A DNA stretch of 64,000 bases from Seminavis robusta (Eukaryota; Bacillariophyta; Bacillariophyceae; Naviculales; Naviculaceae): NCBI GenBank assembly GCA_903772945.1, contig CAICTM010000199.1, positions 29,118 through 93,117 of the forward strand, read 5' to 3'. The notes under the pieces were generated by a model that ran no database searches, was not told the DNA's origin, and saw nothing but the letters and a program-made list of their open reading frames with translations. Of this stretch, positions 11,183 through 21,566 are shown in pieces (within the stretch, counting starts at the first letter, position 1; each line of letters opens with the position of its first letter). The translations under genes were made by a program, and so were the position numbers.

Positions 11183-11734
11183 TAAGGGAACTGATACAGG
11201 TATACAGGGAGAAAAGGATGAAGGTTTTCCTTGTAGCTAGCTAGGACCAAGTCTTTGCAACTGATTCCTTGCAGCATCGAGTCTCAACCATTTTTATGGG
11301 GATGGATTGACTCACTTGTTGTGTGGGAACAAGCATTGCTTGCATCACATGGATCTTCAGCGACTGAGTGACTGTCACTCGTTTCGCATTGCATTCTGAG
11401 GACTGTACAGGTTGGTTGTGTGCTCTGCATGGCTGAGTCAACCCTTCCTTTTACGCCAAAAGGGTTCAATTTCAAGAAGACACCTTTTAAAACTTTGTTA
11501 TCAAATAAATATTGAGCAACAATCAATTACACCACCACCGAACATAAAAATGCAACAATAGATAGAGCCATTTCGGGCAAATGTATTTGAATTCACTGCA
11601 GCTGCTGTTTCCGTTCTTCATAACTTGTACACCACACACATCATTTTCCTCGTCAGGCATTCCAGCCACGAGCCAGAGACGATCCAATCAGTTTCTGTTG
11701 CTCGTGAACCTCCTTCCTTCAGTTTTAGTTAGAT
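11183..11734. other. Intergenic, no gene seen
   Basis: AT-richer 3' flank between two convergent genes; no supported reading frame. Confidence 0.5.
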
Positions 11735-13443
11735 TTAGTCATCCAAATCGTAGGTAAACTCACTGTCATCCAATAAGTCAGTGGTATCGCTGCTCTTGCT
11801 CTTGGATCCCTTGAACGCATGTCGGATTTTCTTGGGCAATATTTTCTTGAGTTTGCGACTCTTTTTGTTGGTTCGTTCCGAGTCATCGGCCATGCTTTGT
11901 TGCGATAGGTCACTCATGATACTGGAAGAGGAACTGTCCATGGATGCCATGGGGTTCAGGTTGTTGTTGTTGTTGCCGCCATTCAGATATGGATTGTTGG
12001 GGCTCTTGAAAAAGTCTTCCTCTTCACTTTCATCGTCATCATCATTGCTGGCACCGTACAGGAAATTGTTGGGACTGCGCGAATCGACGGCATTGACCCA
12101 TGCCTGAGCTGCCGACGTTGTTGACATTGTTGGGGACGTCGAGAAGCACGTCGATCCCGTCCCAATGTCCGACTGGCAAGAGACGACTTGGGAATGTCTT
12201 CTTCGGTTCGGGCACGCCGGAGACCTGGCATGGGAAGGGCGGTTTCGAACGATTGCTCGTCTTCCAAAATGACACTGGGCGTTTCAGTATTGTCGTCGCC
12301 ACGACGACGCTGATGATTATCCACTCCATCGACGGTACGCGTACGGCGAAATCCGGGACGTTGCGCGTCTCGCCGCGATCGCGCTCGATGATTGGGCTCG
12401 GAATAATCGTTCATGCCACCAGATTTCACAACATCGTGCGAATTGTCACTGTGGTCCATGCCGCGGCGAGTAGTAGTTCCAGACGAGGGAATTCTGCGTG
12501 GTGAATTAGTAGTATCTTCTTGCGCTTCCTTGCGACGTCGACGGCGTTCCACCACGGATTCGTCCAGGCCAGCATTGCCGCTGTTCGATCCAGAGTCTTT
12601 TCCTCCTCTCGTGGCCGTGCGACGGCGTTCATCTTTTTCTGCCAATCGCTGTTCCAGGACCGCGCGGCGAGCATTGTTATTTCGAGTAGGAGATCGGTTT
12701 CGATTTTCGTCGTCACTGCGCGTTCGTTCGGGGCGACCAAAATCCCCCACGGAACTGGCACTCCTGGTTCGTTCTACCGTGCGACGCTGTCCTCCATCGC
12801 TGGGAGTGCGTCGCGCCGATCGAGTTCGCTCGGGAACTCGTCGACGAGGAGTGGATTCTTTGCTGCGTCGATGAGACCTTTCTCCTCCTTCTGTTGTAGT
12901 ATTGTCATTATTGCTGTCTTCGGTGTCGCGAGACGATGTACGAGGTGGGGGTGGTTTGCTGTTGCCTCGTCTTCGATGATGATGGTCTTTACTACTACTC
13001 TCTCTCGGAGGAGCAGGAGCAGAAGAATCATGAGAATTTTCTCGTGAACCTCCTTCTCGAGGACGTCTTCTTCGACGACGCTCGCCATTGGACAAGCCAG
13101 AATCATCCATATTGGATCGGTTCATGACGTCACCCTCCACGCTGCCATGGGAATCGTCTTTGATGGATTTTGTGCCATGCGACAAATTGGATCCGTCGGC
13201 CATGGCTTCCGATCGGTCCTTCATGGCTCTAACACGTGTTTTTTGATCGCGACTTTTTTCTTTGCGGTTCGATGAGCGTCTCTCACCGCTCTTCCTGCTT
13301 TGCTCGCCATTATTGGCGTCACTGCTGCTCTTTCCTTCGCGGGAAGAACGATGCTTGCGGCGTTCCTCGTCTCCCTTGTGCCGTTTGCGAGTTTCATCAT
13401 CAACAGCAGCGTCACCCAGTGGACTGGGTGGTGCTTCGTTCAT
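11735..13443 (-). CDS. Arg/Ser-rich disordered protein with probable single-base frameshift
   Basis: An open frame runs from the ATG at 13443 for 486 codons, almost entirely low-complexity Arg/Ser/Glu/Asp with repeated RRTRT, RSRR and ERTRSARR-type clusters. Near its end the clusters FRRTRTVDGV and LRRARTEEDIPKSS recur. A second frame (12127-11735) starts MSTTSAAQAWVNAVDSR and continues in the same style with poly-D/E, poly-N and a basic KKSRKLKKILPKK segment, ending at the TAA at 11735-11737. The two frames meet at a run of four G (12132-12135, CCCC on the coding strand); removing one base joins them as ...RRASRRPTMSTTSAAQ. I therefore treat them as one gene of about 570 residues with an indel, real or from sequencing. 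RS-like composition suggests nuclear or RNA-related binding, but no folded domain is visible. Confidence 0.55.
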
Positions 13444-14349
13444 AACGACGGGAGATTCTTGACGGTGAATGGTGGAAAATCAAAAAAGAGGTTCTCGTAG
13501 AAGAACCCAACAGTCAAATCCGAAAAAAAGTAAAAGAAAGGCGCAAAAACAGCGGCCAGGGGCAACAGAAAATGTCAATCGCTCGAGCTCTCTACTAGCT
13601 AGCTAGATTCAATGGATAAGCTCAAACTTGGCTGGTCGTAGAGAGGCGTTCAGTATCTTGGTGGTTACGAGTGTACTCTCTTGCTTCCGATGGTTGAGTG
13701 TTTGATGTTGTTGTGTTTGTGTTGTGCCGAAGTCAGAGTCCAGCATGCAAGCTTGCTTTGTTCTTCTTTCTCGTTGTGGGTGATGTGGTTGTGGGTGATG
13801 ATCCCATGCAGTCATCGGAAATCTCGGCAACTCGCCACTTCTTGGGGAAGGAAGCTGCGCCCCTCTTCGTTCTTGTGATGCCAAGAGCACGAGACTTAAG
13901 AGCTCTGATGATCCAGTCATAGAAGGACATCTTTATGCTGTTCAGAGAGGAAGAGAGATTTACTGTACTAAAAGGTGAACAAAATTAAATCTTCCCCCTA
14001 CCTAAATCTATTAAGTGCAGAGAGACGGTTCTCAGTTTCCAAAGAGCTTCCCAGGTGATCGTGGTGACACAAACATTTATGGCAACTGCCACCGCCACGT
14101 AAACTCGGAAACGTAAAAGTACCGGCACACCTTTACGCGCACGGGCGCCAGCGCGCCAGCTCCGGCAACAAAACTGGCGGCCTACGTGTACGACTGTACT
14201 AGAAAAGCAACGACCAAAGCAACAATCACCGATTCGATTGATTCGATTCGATTCATTGGTACCTGGCACTATTAATAGTACATCGTACTGGCTACTCCAG
14301 TAGCTAGCTAGTAACCGTACCGGTACTACCGGTACCGGTACCCCGATAC
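13444..14349. other. Intergenic with palindrome-rich stretch
   Basis: Short frames at 13609-13930 on both strands are unconvincing. Around 14280-14349 the sequence is built from GTACCGGTA, AGCTAGCT and related short palindromes just outside the Crypton repeat. Confidence 0.4.
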
Positions 14350-17342
14350 TAATACCGGTATCATGGTGTCATTGGAGCTCATTGGCCCCATTCCGTTTTG
14401 TAACATGTGGTAGCACCTACCGTACCGTAGCCAAAGACTTGAGATCGGATGGATCGAAGTACCTACCGGTAATAGTAGCCAGGATCAAAGTACCGTACCT
14501 CTGCTTCGTCTAATTTGCCATAATATAGAATGGACGCCACACTTGCACAAGATGACTCCAGAAAGGACGCCACCAAAGATCTACCGAAATATTACAATGG
14601 CTACCAGAAGGAGTTCAAGGAGTGGTGCACACTAGGGCCCAATGTCAGTTATAGGGGGCAGATGACCAAACCAGACAAGAAAGAGTACCCCAAATATTGC
14701 TCCAAAAGCTTGGCCTACGAATTCATGAGGGATCACTTCATTCTCAGACCCCAGAAACATGGCAAACAGGGTTACGTGAAGAAAAAAGCTCACAGCAAAT
14801 CTGCTTTGGACAACATCCAGAAGGCACTAAAGGCTCTATATCTCAGGCAGAAGAGTGAGTACTCTTGTGCAGAGGAATTTGTTTCTTTTTATGGAGACAA
14901 ACAGCCTGGGGAAGGTGGTGATATCAATGCCCTGATAATTTAGTACCTACAAAAGCAACCAGCTGAGAACAGCACGAAAAATATTCCCAGGGAGAAGGCA
15001 CTGCTGTCAAGCCAAGGATACAACAGGAAACAGGCTCGGCAAATGGAATTGTTCGGTTTGTTCCAAGACAGCATTGCCTTTACACGGCGGGAAGGATGCA
15101 AACGATTCTCTGTCGAAGCAGCAAGGAGGATCAGAACTCACCACATCTATGGGCACTACCGGCTGCTCGGGAGTGACTGCAGGAGGAATCTGCTGCTGTC
15201 GGACCATTGCACGATGGACCCACCTGAGAACATGGCAGGGGCTGGCAAGGTCATCGGTGTTGTCATGACGAAGGGGAAGGCAATCCAAGTTGGAGCACAC
15301 AGGGTGTCGTGCCAGATGAGGCATGCCCATGATATCCCAAGGTATGCTTTCTTCACTTTCAATTTGGAATTCTATTCTCAGCTCCAATCACCATATGGTG
15401 CCATGGACATTGGGCATTTCATCCCCAAGCGGAAGGACGATGGAACCTACTACCATCCATGGTACGACCGCAAATTCTTTTATGGGAACACAAAGGCCAA
15501 TAAGGGAAGTTCTTCACAACCGGGCCCAAACTGCTATCTGTGCTATGAAACCCTCAACAAGGACCTCAAGCAAGCATACGGAAAAGCCGTACCTCCAATT
15601 ACAGGACATCAGACGACCTATCTACGGAGAGGGGTTGGTGCGAGCGAAGCTGAACAGGCTGGAGCACAGGTTTGCCATATTGCAATACAAGGGGGGTGGA
15701 AGTTCCAAGGTGTACTCTTCCAGCACTACCGCACCCATGTCCCATTGAAGTTCATCTCTTGGATGGCAGGATACCTGCCCACTCCAGAATCTTGTCCTGA
15801 AGAGGGAACCTACTTTGTGGCTAGGGGTCTACTCCAGCCACCACAAGTTTTGGTGGACGAGATCTATCCCTTCGTGAAGAAACTCAGGGAGCATAGGGAG
15901 AAAAACCAAGCCTTCTGGAACAAGATTGAAGAGCAAGACACAACACTGGCTGGTTTCTTGGACTTACTCGATGTTTCGGCTGTCTACTTCATCCAAGACC
16001 TGGCGGTTATGCAACCTAAGATGAAGGATCATCCTGTCTACTTCACTAAACCGTTCTTGATGCAAGAGTTTTGCGACTTCAGGGAGGAGCTTGCAAGGAA
16101 GATGAAGGCACACGAAGAGGAAAGCAAGCGCCAAAAGGTACAGTCCTCCCAATCATGGATGAATCCACAGGGAATGTCCTACTTAAAGCAAATCCTTCGA
16201 TTGCTGCGCTGTGTTCATGCAGCTGGAAGCGTGAACGAGGATGAGGAGGATCTGAAATTGTCTGACGAGGAAGCAGCCTTTCTTCTAAAGGAAGTCGTGA
16301 ATCCGCAGGGAACAGATGATATGGAGTCTACCGTTCTCATTGTGGAAAAAGACAACAATATACACCCCTCGACTATTTCACCAATGCAGCTACTACAGAT
16401 GCTCCCACCACCCGAAAGCCAAAGTGTTGACCCAAAGGATCCCGACACCTGGCCCAAAAACGTTACTCCCAATTGGGCATCTGGGGTGCAAATTACGAAC
16501 AGTCCCACGCTGAAGATCTTCACCGACGAGTACTTCGAAGGATTGGGAAATGGTCCTGCGCTGAGAGATCTTGAGGCATGCTACGGCCCTGCTGCTGCGA
16601 CCAAGCAGAGAGCGCTCCAACAACAAACAACGATCAAGAACTGGAGGAGCCAGGATCCCAAGAAAAAGACCTGGTGCAAACGCAAGGCAATATACGCCTT
16701 CATCGAAAAGCAGGGGAGTGCACAAGTGGCAAGGAAGAGTCTCGCCGCTGTGCTTCAAGAAGGGAAATGGGGCCTCAAAATCCCCAATGGAATGACGGCA
16801 TCGGAACCAGGTAGCTCCACAGTCAACAAACTGATTAAGCTGTTTGCCGAACATGAACCGGGTGCTAAGGAAAGGTCCCAAAAGGCAGTGAAACGATCCC
16901 AGAAGGCCAAAGAGAACAAAGAGGCAAAGAAGAGAAAGAAAGCGGACGAGAGCGCCGCCGCTGCTGCTGCCGCTGCTGACGAGACTAATAGATAGCTGGC
17001 ATCTTAACTACATATAGTTTCATGCAGTAGCCAGTACATGTACCACCAGCTACCACCGCACCGCGTACCAACCAGTAGGAGCTCTAGTAGGCGAGTAGGT
17101 CTGTTTTCGGCCAACAACCTGGCATCCAAGCAAAGCAACGACCCGCTCACCATCGTTACCGGTAACGTGGTACATACCGGTATCATTGGCGCCATTCCGT
17201 TTGTAACATGTTGTACTTCACCAATTCTACATGCCAGGCTAGCTAGCCAAAGTCTTGAGGATCGGATGGATCGAAGTACTGGTGGCACCTATGGTCAAAA
17301 AATCCGCTGAATCTAACTTGCCATAGATGGACGCCAACAGCT
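14350..17342 (+). mobile_element. Crypton-type (tyrosine recombinase) DNA transposon, inactivated, with flanking direct repeats
   Basis: One long coding frame (14530-16995) for a Crypton recombinase sits between two degenerate direct repeats: 14350-14540 and about 17165-17342. Shared landmarks, in the same order on both sides, are ACCGGTATCAT, CCATTCCGTTT(T)GTAACATG, GATCGGATGGATCGAAGTAC, TCTAA(C/T)TTGCCATA and ATGGACGCCA. Cryptons normally lack terminal repeats and leave only a few matching bases, so repeats this long may reflect insertion into an earlier duplication or duplication of the 5' end. The element carries a nonsense codon and a damaged catalytic motif, so it is not expected to be mobile. 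Confidence 0.75.
14530..16995 (+). pseudogene. Crypton tyrosine recombinase with GCR1_C-like domain, interrupted by an amber codon
   Basis: The frame is 822 codons and open except for a TAG at 14941-14943 (INALII, stop, YLQKQPAEN). Both parts are in the same frame and clearly one protein. The first 137 residues look like an N-terminal arm-binding region. The second part contains the first catalytic Arg region (LLGSDCRRNLLLSDH), then the box that should read HxxR but reads YLRR (TTYLRRGVGASEAEQAG), a GGW motif and the likely tyrosine nucleophile in FQHYRTHVPLKFISWMAGY. The C-terminal section (GPALRDLEACYG...WCKRKAIYAFIEKQ) matches the GCR1_C DNA-binding fold that marks Cryptons. It ends in a Lys/Ala-rich tail. 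An ATG at 15043 could start a shorter product containing all catalytic motifs. Confidence 0.8.
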
Positions 17343-18034
17343 ACCGTACAGGGCCCGGTGCAGTACGGTAGCTGGCCAGCATCCCTGTTACAAAAGCTTT
17401 AGTTGCCAAGTGAGCTTGCCAATTCAACCAGAAGGCAAATTACTATGCATAGCTAGCTCTAGACTACTAGAGTCTAGTTTTTATCAACTTTCTGCCAATG
17501 CTGCATCAGGGTCTCGGCTGACAATCTGGCAAGTTCCGAGCACAATTTCTTTGAAGCCAACTAAGCTACCGGTATCTGTACAACTCCCGGTCTCAAAACA
17601 GGTTTGCTGGGTTGCTGGTCCTGGGAATCTCCGCTGATTCCCATAGCTGGATAGCGAAGCATCACGATGTCGTCTACACGTAGTGAAGCTTCGCGCGAAA
17701 AGGGCGCATGCACCTCTGCAGCCCCGATTCCTCACTTTTGTTCTTTTCTTGGATCAATCGATCTTCGTGAAGAAGCAGTGAGCTTTAGAGCAATAACACT
17801 AGTAATGCTGCTTCAAAGCCCAACTTGGTGTGCCTTCTAGCTCTAGCACCATAGGCACAGTCACAGGCCAGTCCACATGAGCTGATGTTGTAGGTCACTG
17901 AAAGTAGCTCTCGAGTAGCCCACAAGATATCGATTCAAGAACTTATCGCGTGAAGATCTCACAGTCTACCTGTATGGACGAAACGTGTGCCCGAGATACA
18001 GGTAGCTTCCTCATTTCTTCCCACTTTTGTTAGC
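17343..18034. other. Intergenic, no gene seen
   Basis: Between the Crypton right repeat and the CRAL-TRIO-like gene. It contains CTAGAGTCTAG-type palindromes near 17455-17480. No coding evidence. Confidence 0.4.
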
Positions 18035-19243
18035 ATGCACGGTGAGTACGCTTTGGAAGAAGCCGCTGAGAGCGGTTCTCGGAGCGATTTGACGTCGGAT
18101 GAGGATCAACGCCTGTCTAAAGGCTCTCCAGAGAAGCAAGATGACGATGACGAGTATGAGATTTTATCTACCAGAGATGGCGGTGATTATGATGGAGACA
18201 TTGATGATGATGTCAACGACGAACCAGAACCTACCTCCACCAACCCAAGCCGCCAGCCAGAAGAAAATCTGTCACCAAACGTTGCTACATCCGGAGCCAT
18301 TGCCAGAAATAGTACAGCAGTTTTGGAGGCAACTCAGCGCCTTTTGAGCCAGTACAACCCAGAGAACATGCAAATCACTCCTGAAGAACGGAAGCAAGCT
18401 TTGACCATCAAACGCACCATTGAGTGTACCCCGGATCTGGACAATTTATCGGACATGTTATATGCTCAGCTAGCCATCGTTGGAGATGGCGACATTGAAT
18501 GGGCAATCAGCAAGGCTTACCAGATGCAAAATTTTATGCGGGAATTTGACATCCTCGATACTTTGCATGATTGCCTCAGACATATCCCTGGGTTTGTCAA
18601 GGACAGGTTCCTGCTTTCTGTGGACTACAATCTACATCAAGGGGGTTATGTTATGTCCTCTGATGGACCAAAATTTGATTTGAGTCTATTTAAGACTGTG
18701 GAGGGATTCCGTGGTGTTAGCCAGAGGACCTACTACATTCTACAGGTCCTCTCTCCCGACTTGGCAGCGGTGAGAGCTGGTATCACCACCCTGTACGAAT
18801 GTGATGGTTATCAGCAAGCTTTGAACAACTTCTGCATAAGAAGCTTTCGGAAGGCAGGCTCTGGCGCCTTTAGCATTTACCCAGCCAAGCATGTCCGGAT
18901 CAAATTCTACAACAGCCCACACTTTATGGAGACATTGTTGAGCATGGCAAAGGCTACATTTTCACACCAAGTTTCCTCAAACATGCAATTTGGCTGCAAG
19001 TTTCCTGGTGGCAGATTGGATCGAATATTCAATGTCCCCAGTGCAGAAGCTGCCACAGCCAGGCTAGCTGTGAAATTGGAAGACTTGATAAGGAGAAGAT
19101 ATGAGAATGAGAGACTGTTTTCACTTGCAGTTGATCCTCCCGAGGGAGCCCAGGCTTCTACTCGTGAAAGACTCATGGTTACGTCTACAGATCTTTACGA
19201 ACCCCAATTGTCCAGCCAGAAGCAACAATTGAGCCCAAATTAA
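18035..19243 (+). CDS. CRAL-TRIO (Sec14-like) domain protein
   Basis: A 402-residue single-exon protein; the ATG at 18035 is used because the frame upstream offers only a GTG. An acidic disordered N-terminus (residues 1-85) is followed by a helical segment (ITPEERKQALTIKRTIE) and the lipid-binding-like half: HIPGFVKDRFLLSVDYNLHQGGYV, ILQVLSPDLAAVRAGITTLYECDGY, AKHVRIKFYNSPHFMETLLS, FGCKFPGGRLDRIFNVPSAE. This order (SPD...V.ECDG, then a strand into a helix, then a closing segment) fits the diatom CRAL-TRIO-like family that binds small hydrophobic lipids. A Ser/Gln-rich tail ends the protein. The paralogue at 39.2-40.4 kb on the opposite strand is broken. The family call is by pattern only. Confidence 0.65.
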   Translation: MHGEYALEEAAESGSRSDLTSDEDQRLSKGSPEKQDDDDEYEILSTRDGGDYDGDIDDDVNDEPEPTSTNPSRQPEENLSPNVATSGAIARNSTAVLEATQRLLSQYNPENMQITPEERKQALTIKRTIECTPDLDNLSDMLYAQLAIVGDGDIEWAISKAYQMQNFMREFDILDTLHDCLRHIPGFVKDRFLLSVDYNLHQGGYVMSSDGPKFDLSLFKTVEGFRGVSQRTYYILQVLSPDLAAVRAGITTLYECDGYQQALNNFCIRSFRKAGSGAFSIYPAKHVRIKFYNSPHFMETLLSMAKATFSHQVSSNMQFGCKFPGGRLDRIFNVPSAEAATARLAVKLEDLIRRRYENERLFSLAVDPPEGAQASTRERLMVTSTDLYEPQLSSQKQQLSPN

Positions 19244-19400
19244 ACGATAAGACGAAAGAGACAACTCCATCGCGATGAAGGACATACTGCTGCTGATGAA
19301 AACGAAACCACACTTAGTTTGTCGCTCTCACCTAAGGCTAACCAATCGCAAGCCACGATCGGCCTGACGGTTTCCGCTGCTCCCTTGGTTCTACTCTGCG
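19244..19400. other. 3' flank of the CRAL-TRIO-like gene
   Basis: No gene seen. Confidence 0.3.
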
Positions 19401-19412
19401 TCAAATAGATAG

Positions 19413-20064
19413 ATCTATGCGAAACAGCGATGCGTCTTACCCACCTAATGCGGGTACAACGAGCAGAAGCGCAGATACATACGCTCTCTCCGACCGCGCA
19501 CCCGTGGAACGCACGACTTGGTAACCAAGAAGAGAGACGCTTGGAAGAATTCGCGACAAGAGCTCTTTGACGCGTGCAGTTCCAAGCACATTCGACGCAT
19601 CAATGCTCTCATGATGGACACCACTGGATACGCTATTGCTTGGTGCCTGCTTTTGGAGCTTTCGCGTCATCTGTAAGGGCCCAAAAGGCGCCCCCGAGGA
19701 ATGGAGCCTATGCAATGCCTTGCGCAATGTCATTCGCGAGAAACAAGCCGACTTAATCCCGTGGCGCCCGATGGAGGAGGGACCCGAACCACGGAGAGGG
19801 ACTTGTTCTCCGCATTCCCATTGGAGTAATGGTGTCTCAAATGGTCCTGGACCGAGATGCACGGATATTCCAATCCGGATAGCTTTTGTCCCTTCGGTTG
19901 GGACGCCAAGGATCAAGGAGAGTTGATGAAGATCGCTTCCACCATGGCGCTCTTTGCCTGCGATCCACACAATTGCGCTGGACGAAGGCAGGCATTGGCC
20001 GAATTGCACACCTTGACTGCCCGACTGCGTTTTACAATACACCGTAGCACAACTGGGAAGTGTT
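19413..20064 (+). pseudogene. Decayed protein-coding remnant, family unknown
   Basis: Successive pieces of protein-like sequence in changing plus-strand frames: an ATG at about 19419 gives MRNSDASYPPNAGTTSRSAD..., then KRDAWKNSRQELFDACSSKH and IRRINALMMDTTGYAIAWCL, a TAA, EEWSLCNALRNVIREKQADL, and finally FGWDAKDQGELMKIASTMAL with ACDPHNCAGRRQALAELHTL up to TAA at about 20064. At least three frame changes or stops would be needed to join them. The long minus-strand frame here (19437-20087) looks like a shadow of this. I do not recognise the family. Confidence 0.4.
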
Positions 20065-20283
20065 AAAGAAAGCCAGGCGCAAGGCAACCAGAGAAAATAG
20101 TATGGTGGTGCTTGGCTCTATCCCTGTTGAGTCATAGTTCAGAAGGAATTCGAAACAATTGGAAGCAATAATATACTGCGTGCACGTCTCGCCTCCGCTT
20201 CCGGGAGTTATTTGCTCACAAGTTTTGTCAAACACAACTTGCTCATAAAATCAATTTTCAGAAACACAAACGCAATCACCAGA

Positions 20284-21069
20284 ATGATGAACAGACTCTT
20301 CCCCCGATTCAACGACTACCAACAAAACTACAATGGATACAGCACCAACCCAATGAGCAGTCGAAGGGCTGTTGAGGAACGGCAACGACTTTCCGAGATG
20401 AATCGTTATAGCCAATGGAGACAAAAGAAACAACTTCGACGACAACAACTGGAGGTGCAACGCCAAGCGGAAGAAGAAGAACGACGACGACAAGAGCAAG
20501 AATCACAACGACAAGATGAAGAAGAAGAACGTCGACGACAAAGACTCCAACGCCAGTCACCAGCTTACACTGTTGTTCGTGGGCCCGATGGACGTCTCTA
20601 TCGAGTACCGGTAGAACAAGATCGCGACGATCAGGCTTCAGAACGCCGTGTCGCTAGTGACCTCAAGCGTCAAAGACAGTCACAACCACGATATGTACGA
20701 AGCAGCGACGGTAGAATGTATGAAGTGAGACCACGTCCAACGGTTGATGAGAATGAAAAGGAAAACAAGGTCCAGAAGCAACCCACTACTCCTGTGACTA
20801 AGTCATTCTCCGATTCTGTTGCGAAGGGCAATGACCGGGTCAAGGTCGAGGTCAGCCCCCAAGAGAAAGATGATGTCACTCAAGTCAAAATCTCCTTACG
20901 AAATGATCGAAAGAAGGATACAACAGCCGCGAATGGCTCTCGACGACGACGCGTCACCGTGATTGTCGAAGACGTCCCAGAAAGCGAAATCGAGGACGAA
21001 ACAAAGTCCATCTGGCGCAACCGTCGTCCTGGGCCTGGGGAATCATGGATGGAACCCATTGCCGAATAG
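20284..21069 (+). CDS. Charged coiled-coil protein with paired YxVRxxDGRxYxV motifs, unknown function
   Basis: 261 residues from the ATG at 20284 (upstream in frame only a TTG). Residues about 35-95 form a highly charged helix of Arg/Gln/Glu (RQAEEEERRRQEQESQRQDE), a probable coiled coil. Two copies of one motif follow: YTVVRGPDGRLYRVP and YVRSSDGRMYEVRP, which look like paired short beta hairpins. The C-terminal part (VKVEVSPQEKDDVTQVKISL, RRRRVTVIVEDVPESEIEDE) alternates polar and hydrophobic residues like beta strands. There is no signal or membrane helix. I do not recognise the protein; a chaperone-cofactor or scaffold role would be guesswork. Confidence 0.6.
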   Translation: MMNRLFPRFNDYQQNYNGYSTNPMSSRRAVEERQRLSEMNRYSQWRQKKQLRRQQLEVQRQAEEEERRRQEQESQRQDEEEERRRQRLQRQSPAYTVVRGPDGRLYRVPVEQDRDDQASERRVASDLKRQRQSQPRYVRSSDGRMYEVRPRPTVDENEKENKVQKQPTTPVTKSFSDSVAKGNDRVKVEVSPQEKDDVTQVKISLRNDRKKDTTAANGSRRRRVTVIVEDVPESEIEDETKSIWRNRRPGPGESWMEPIAE

Positions 21070-21566
21070 TCACCAAAATAAATATAATCTCCTGCATGGA
21101 GCTAGGAATGATACCAAATAAATTTCATTTCAACCACCAAAACAATGGATAAACTTCAGCACATTTTCAGAACCAAACACTCTACCGTACATGTAGTACC
21201 TCATTCTGTTTTCTGTTGTACAAATACATGTGTAGCAGTTTTCAATAAGTTGAATAGAAAAAGAATTCCTGTTGTGCAATGTTGGGGGGCTTCAAACCCT
21301 GACTGGGTACTAATAGCATAGTTTCAACGTTGCAGGGGTGCGCCGAAATGGAACTGTATACTTCGCAGCTTGCTCGGATGGAATCGAATCCAGACCGCAG
21401 GACTGCTCACCATGGGATTCATTTGTTTCTCGCCATGATTCTCCTCACAGAGGAATCGTTGCTGTATGATCCTTGTCTGGCAAGTCCAGCGATAGAAAAA
21501 GCTCGGCGCAGAGTCAGCTTGGTACTGCTACGAATTCGGAGTAAATTGCCGGTTGAATGATTCGAT
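21070..21566. other. Intergenic, no gene seen
   Basis: Convergent 3' region. A short plus frame (21330-21560) overlaps the end of the methyltransferase and is not supported. Confidence 0.4.

Noticed and set aside
12413-13047. Plus-strand ORFs rich in Ser/Arg
   Set aside because: Antisense shadow of the Arg/Ser-rich gene.
19437-20087. 216-codon minus-strand ORF
   Set aside because: Plus-strand pieces at the same place look far more protein-like; this frame appears to be their shadow.
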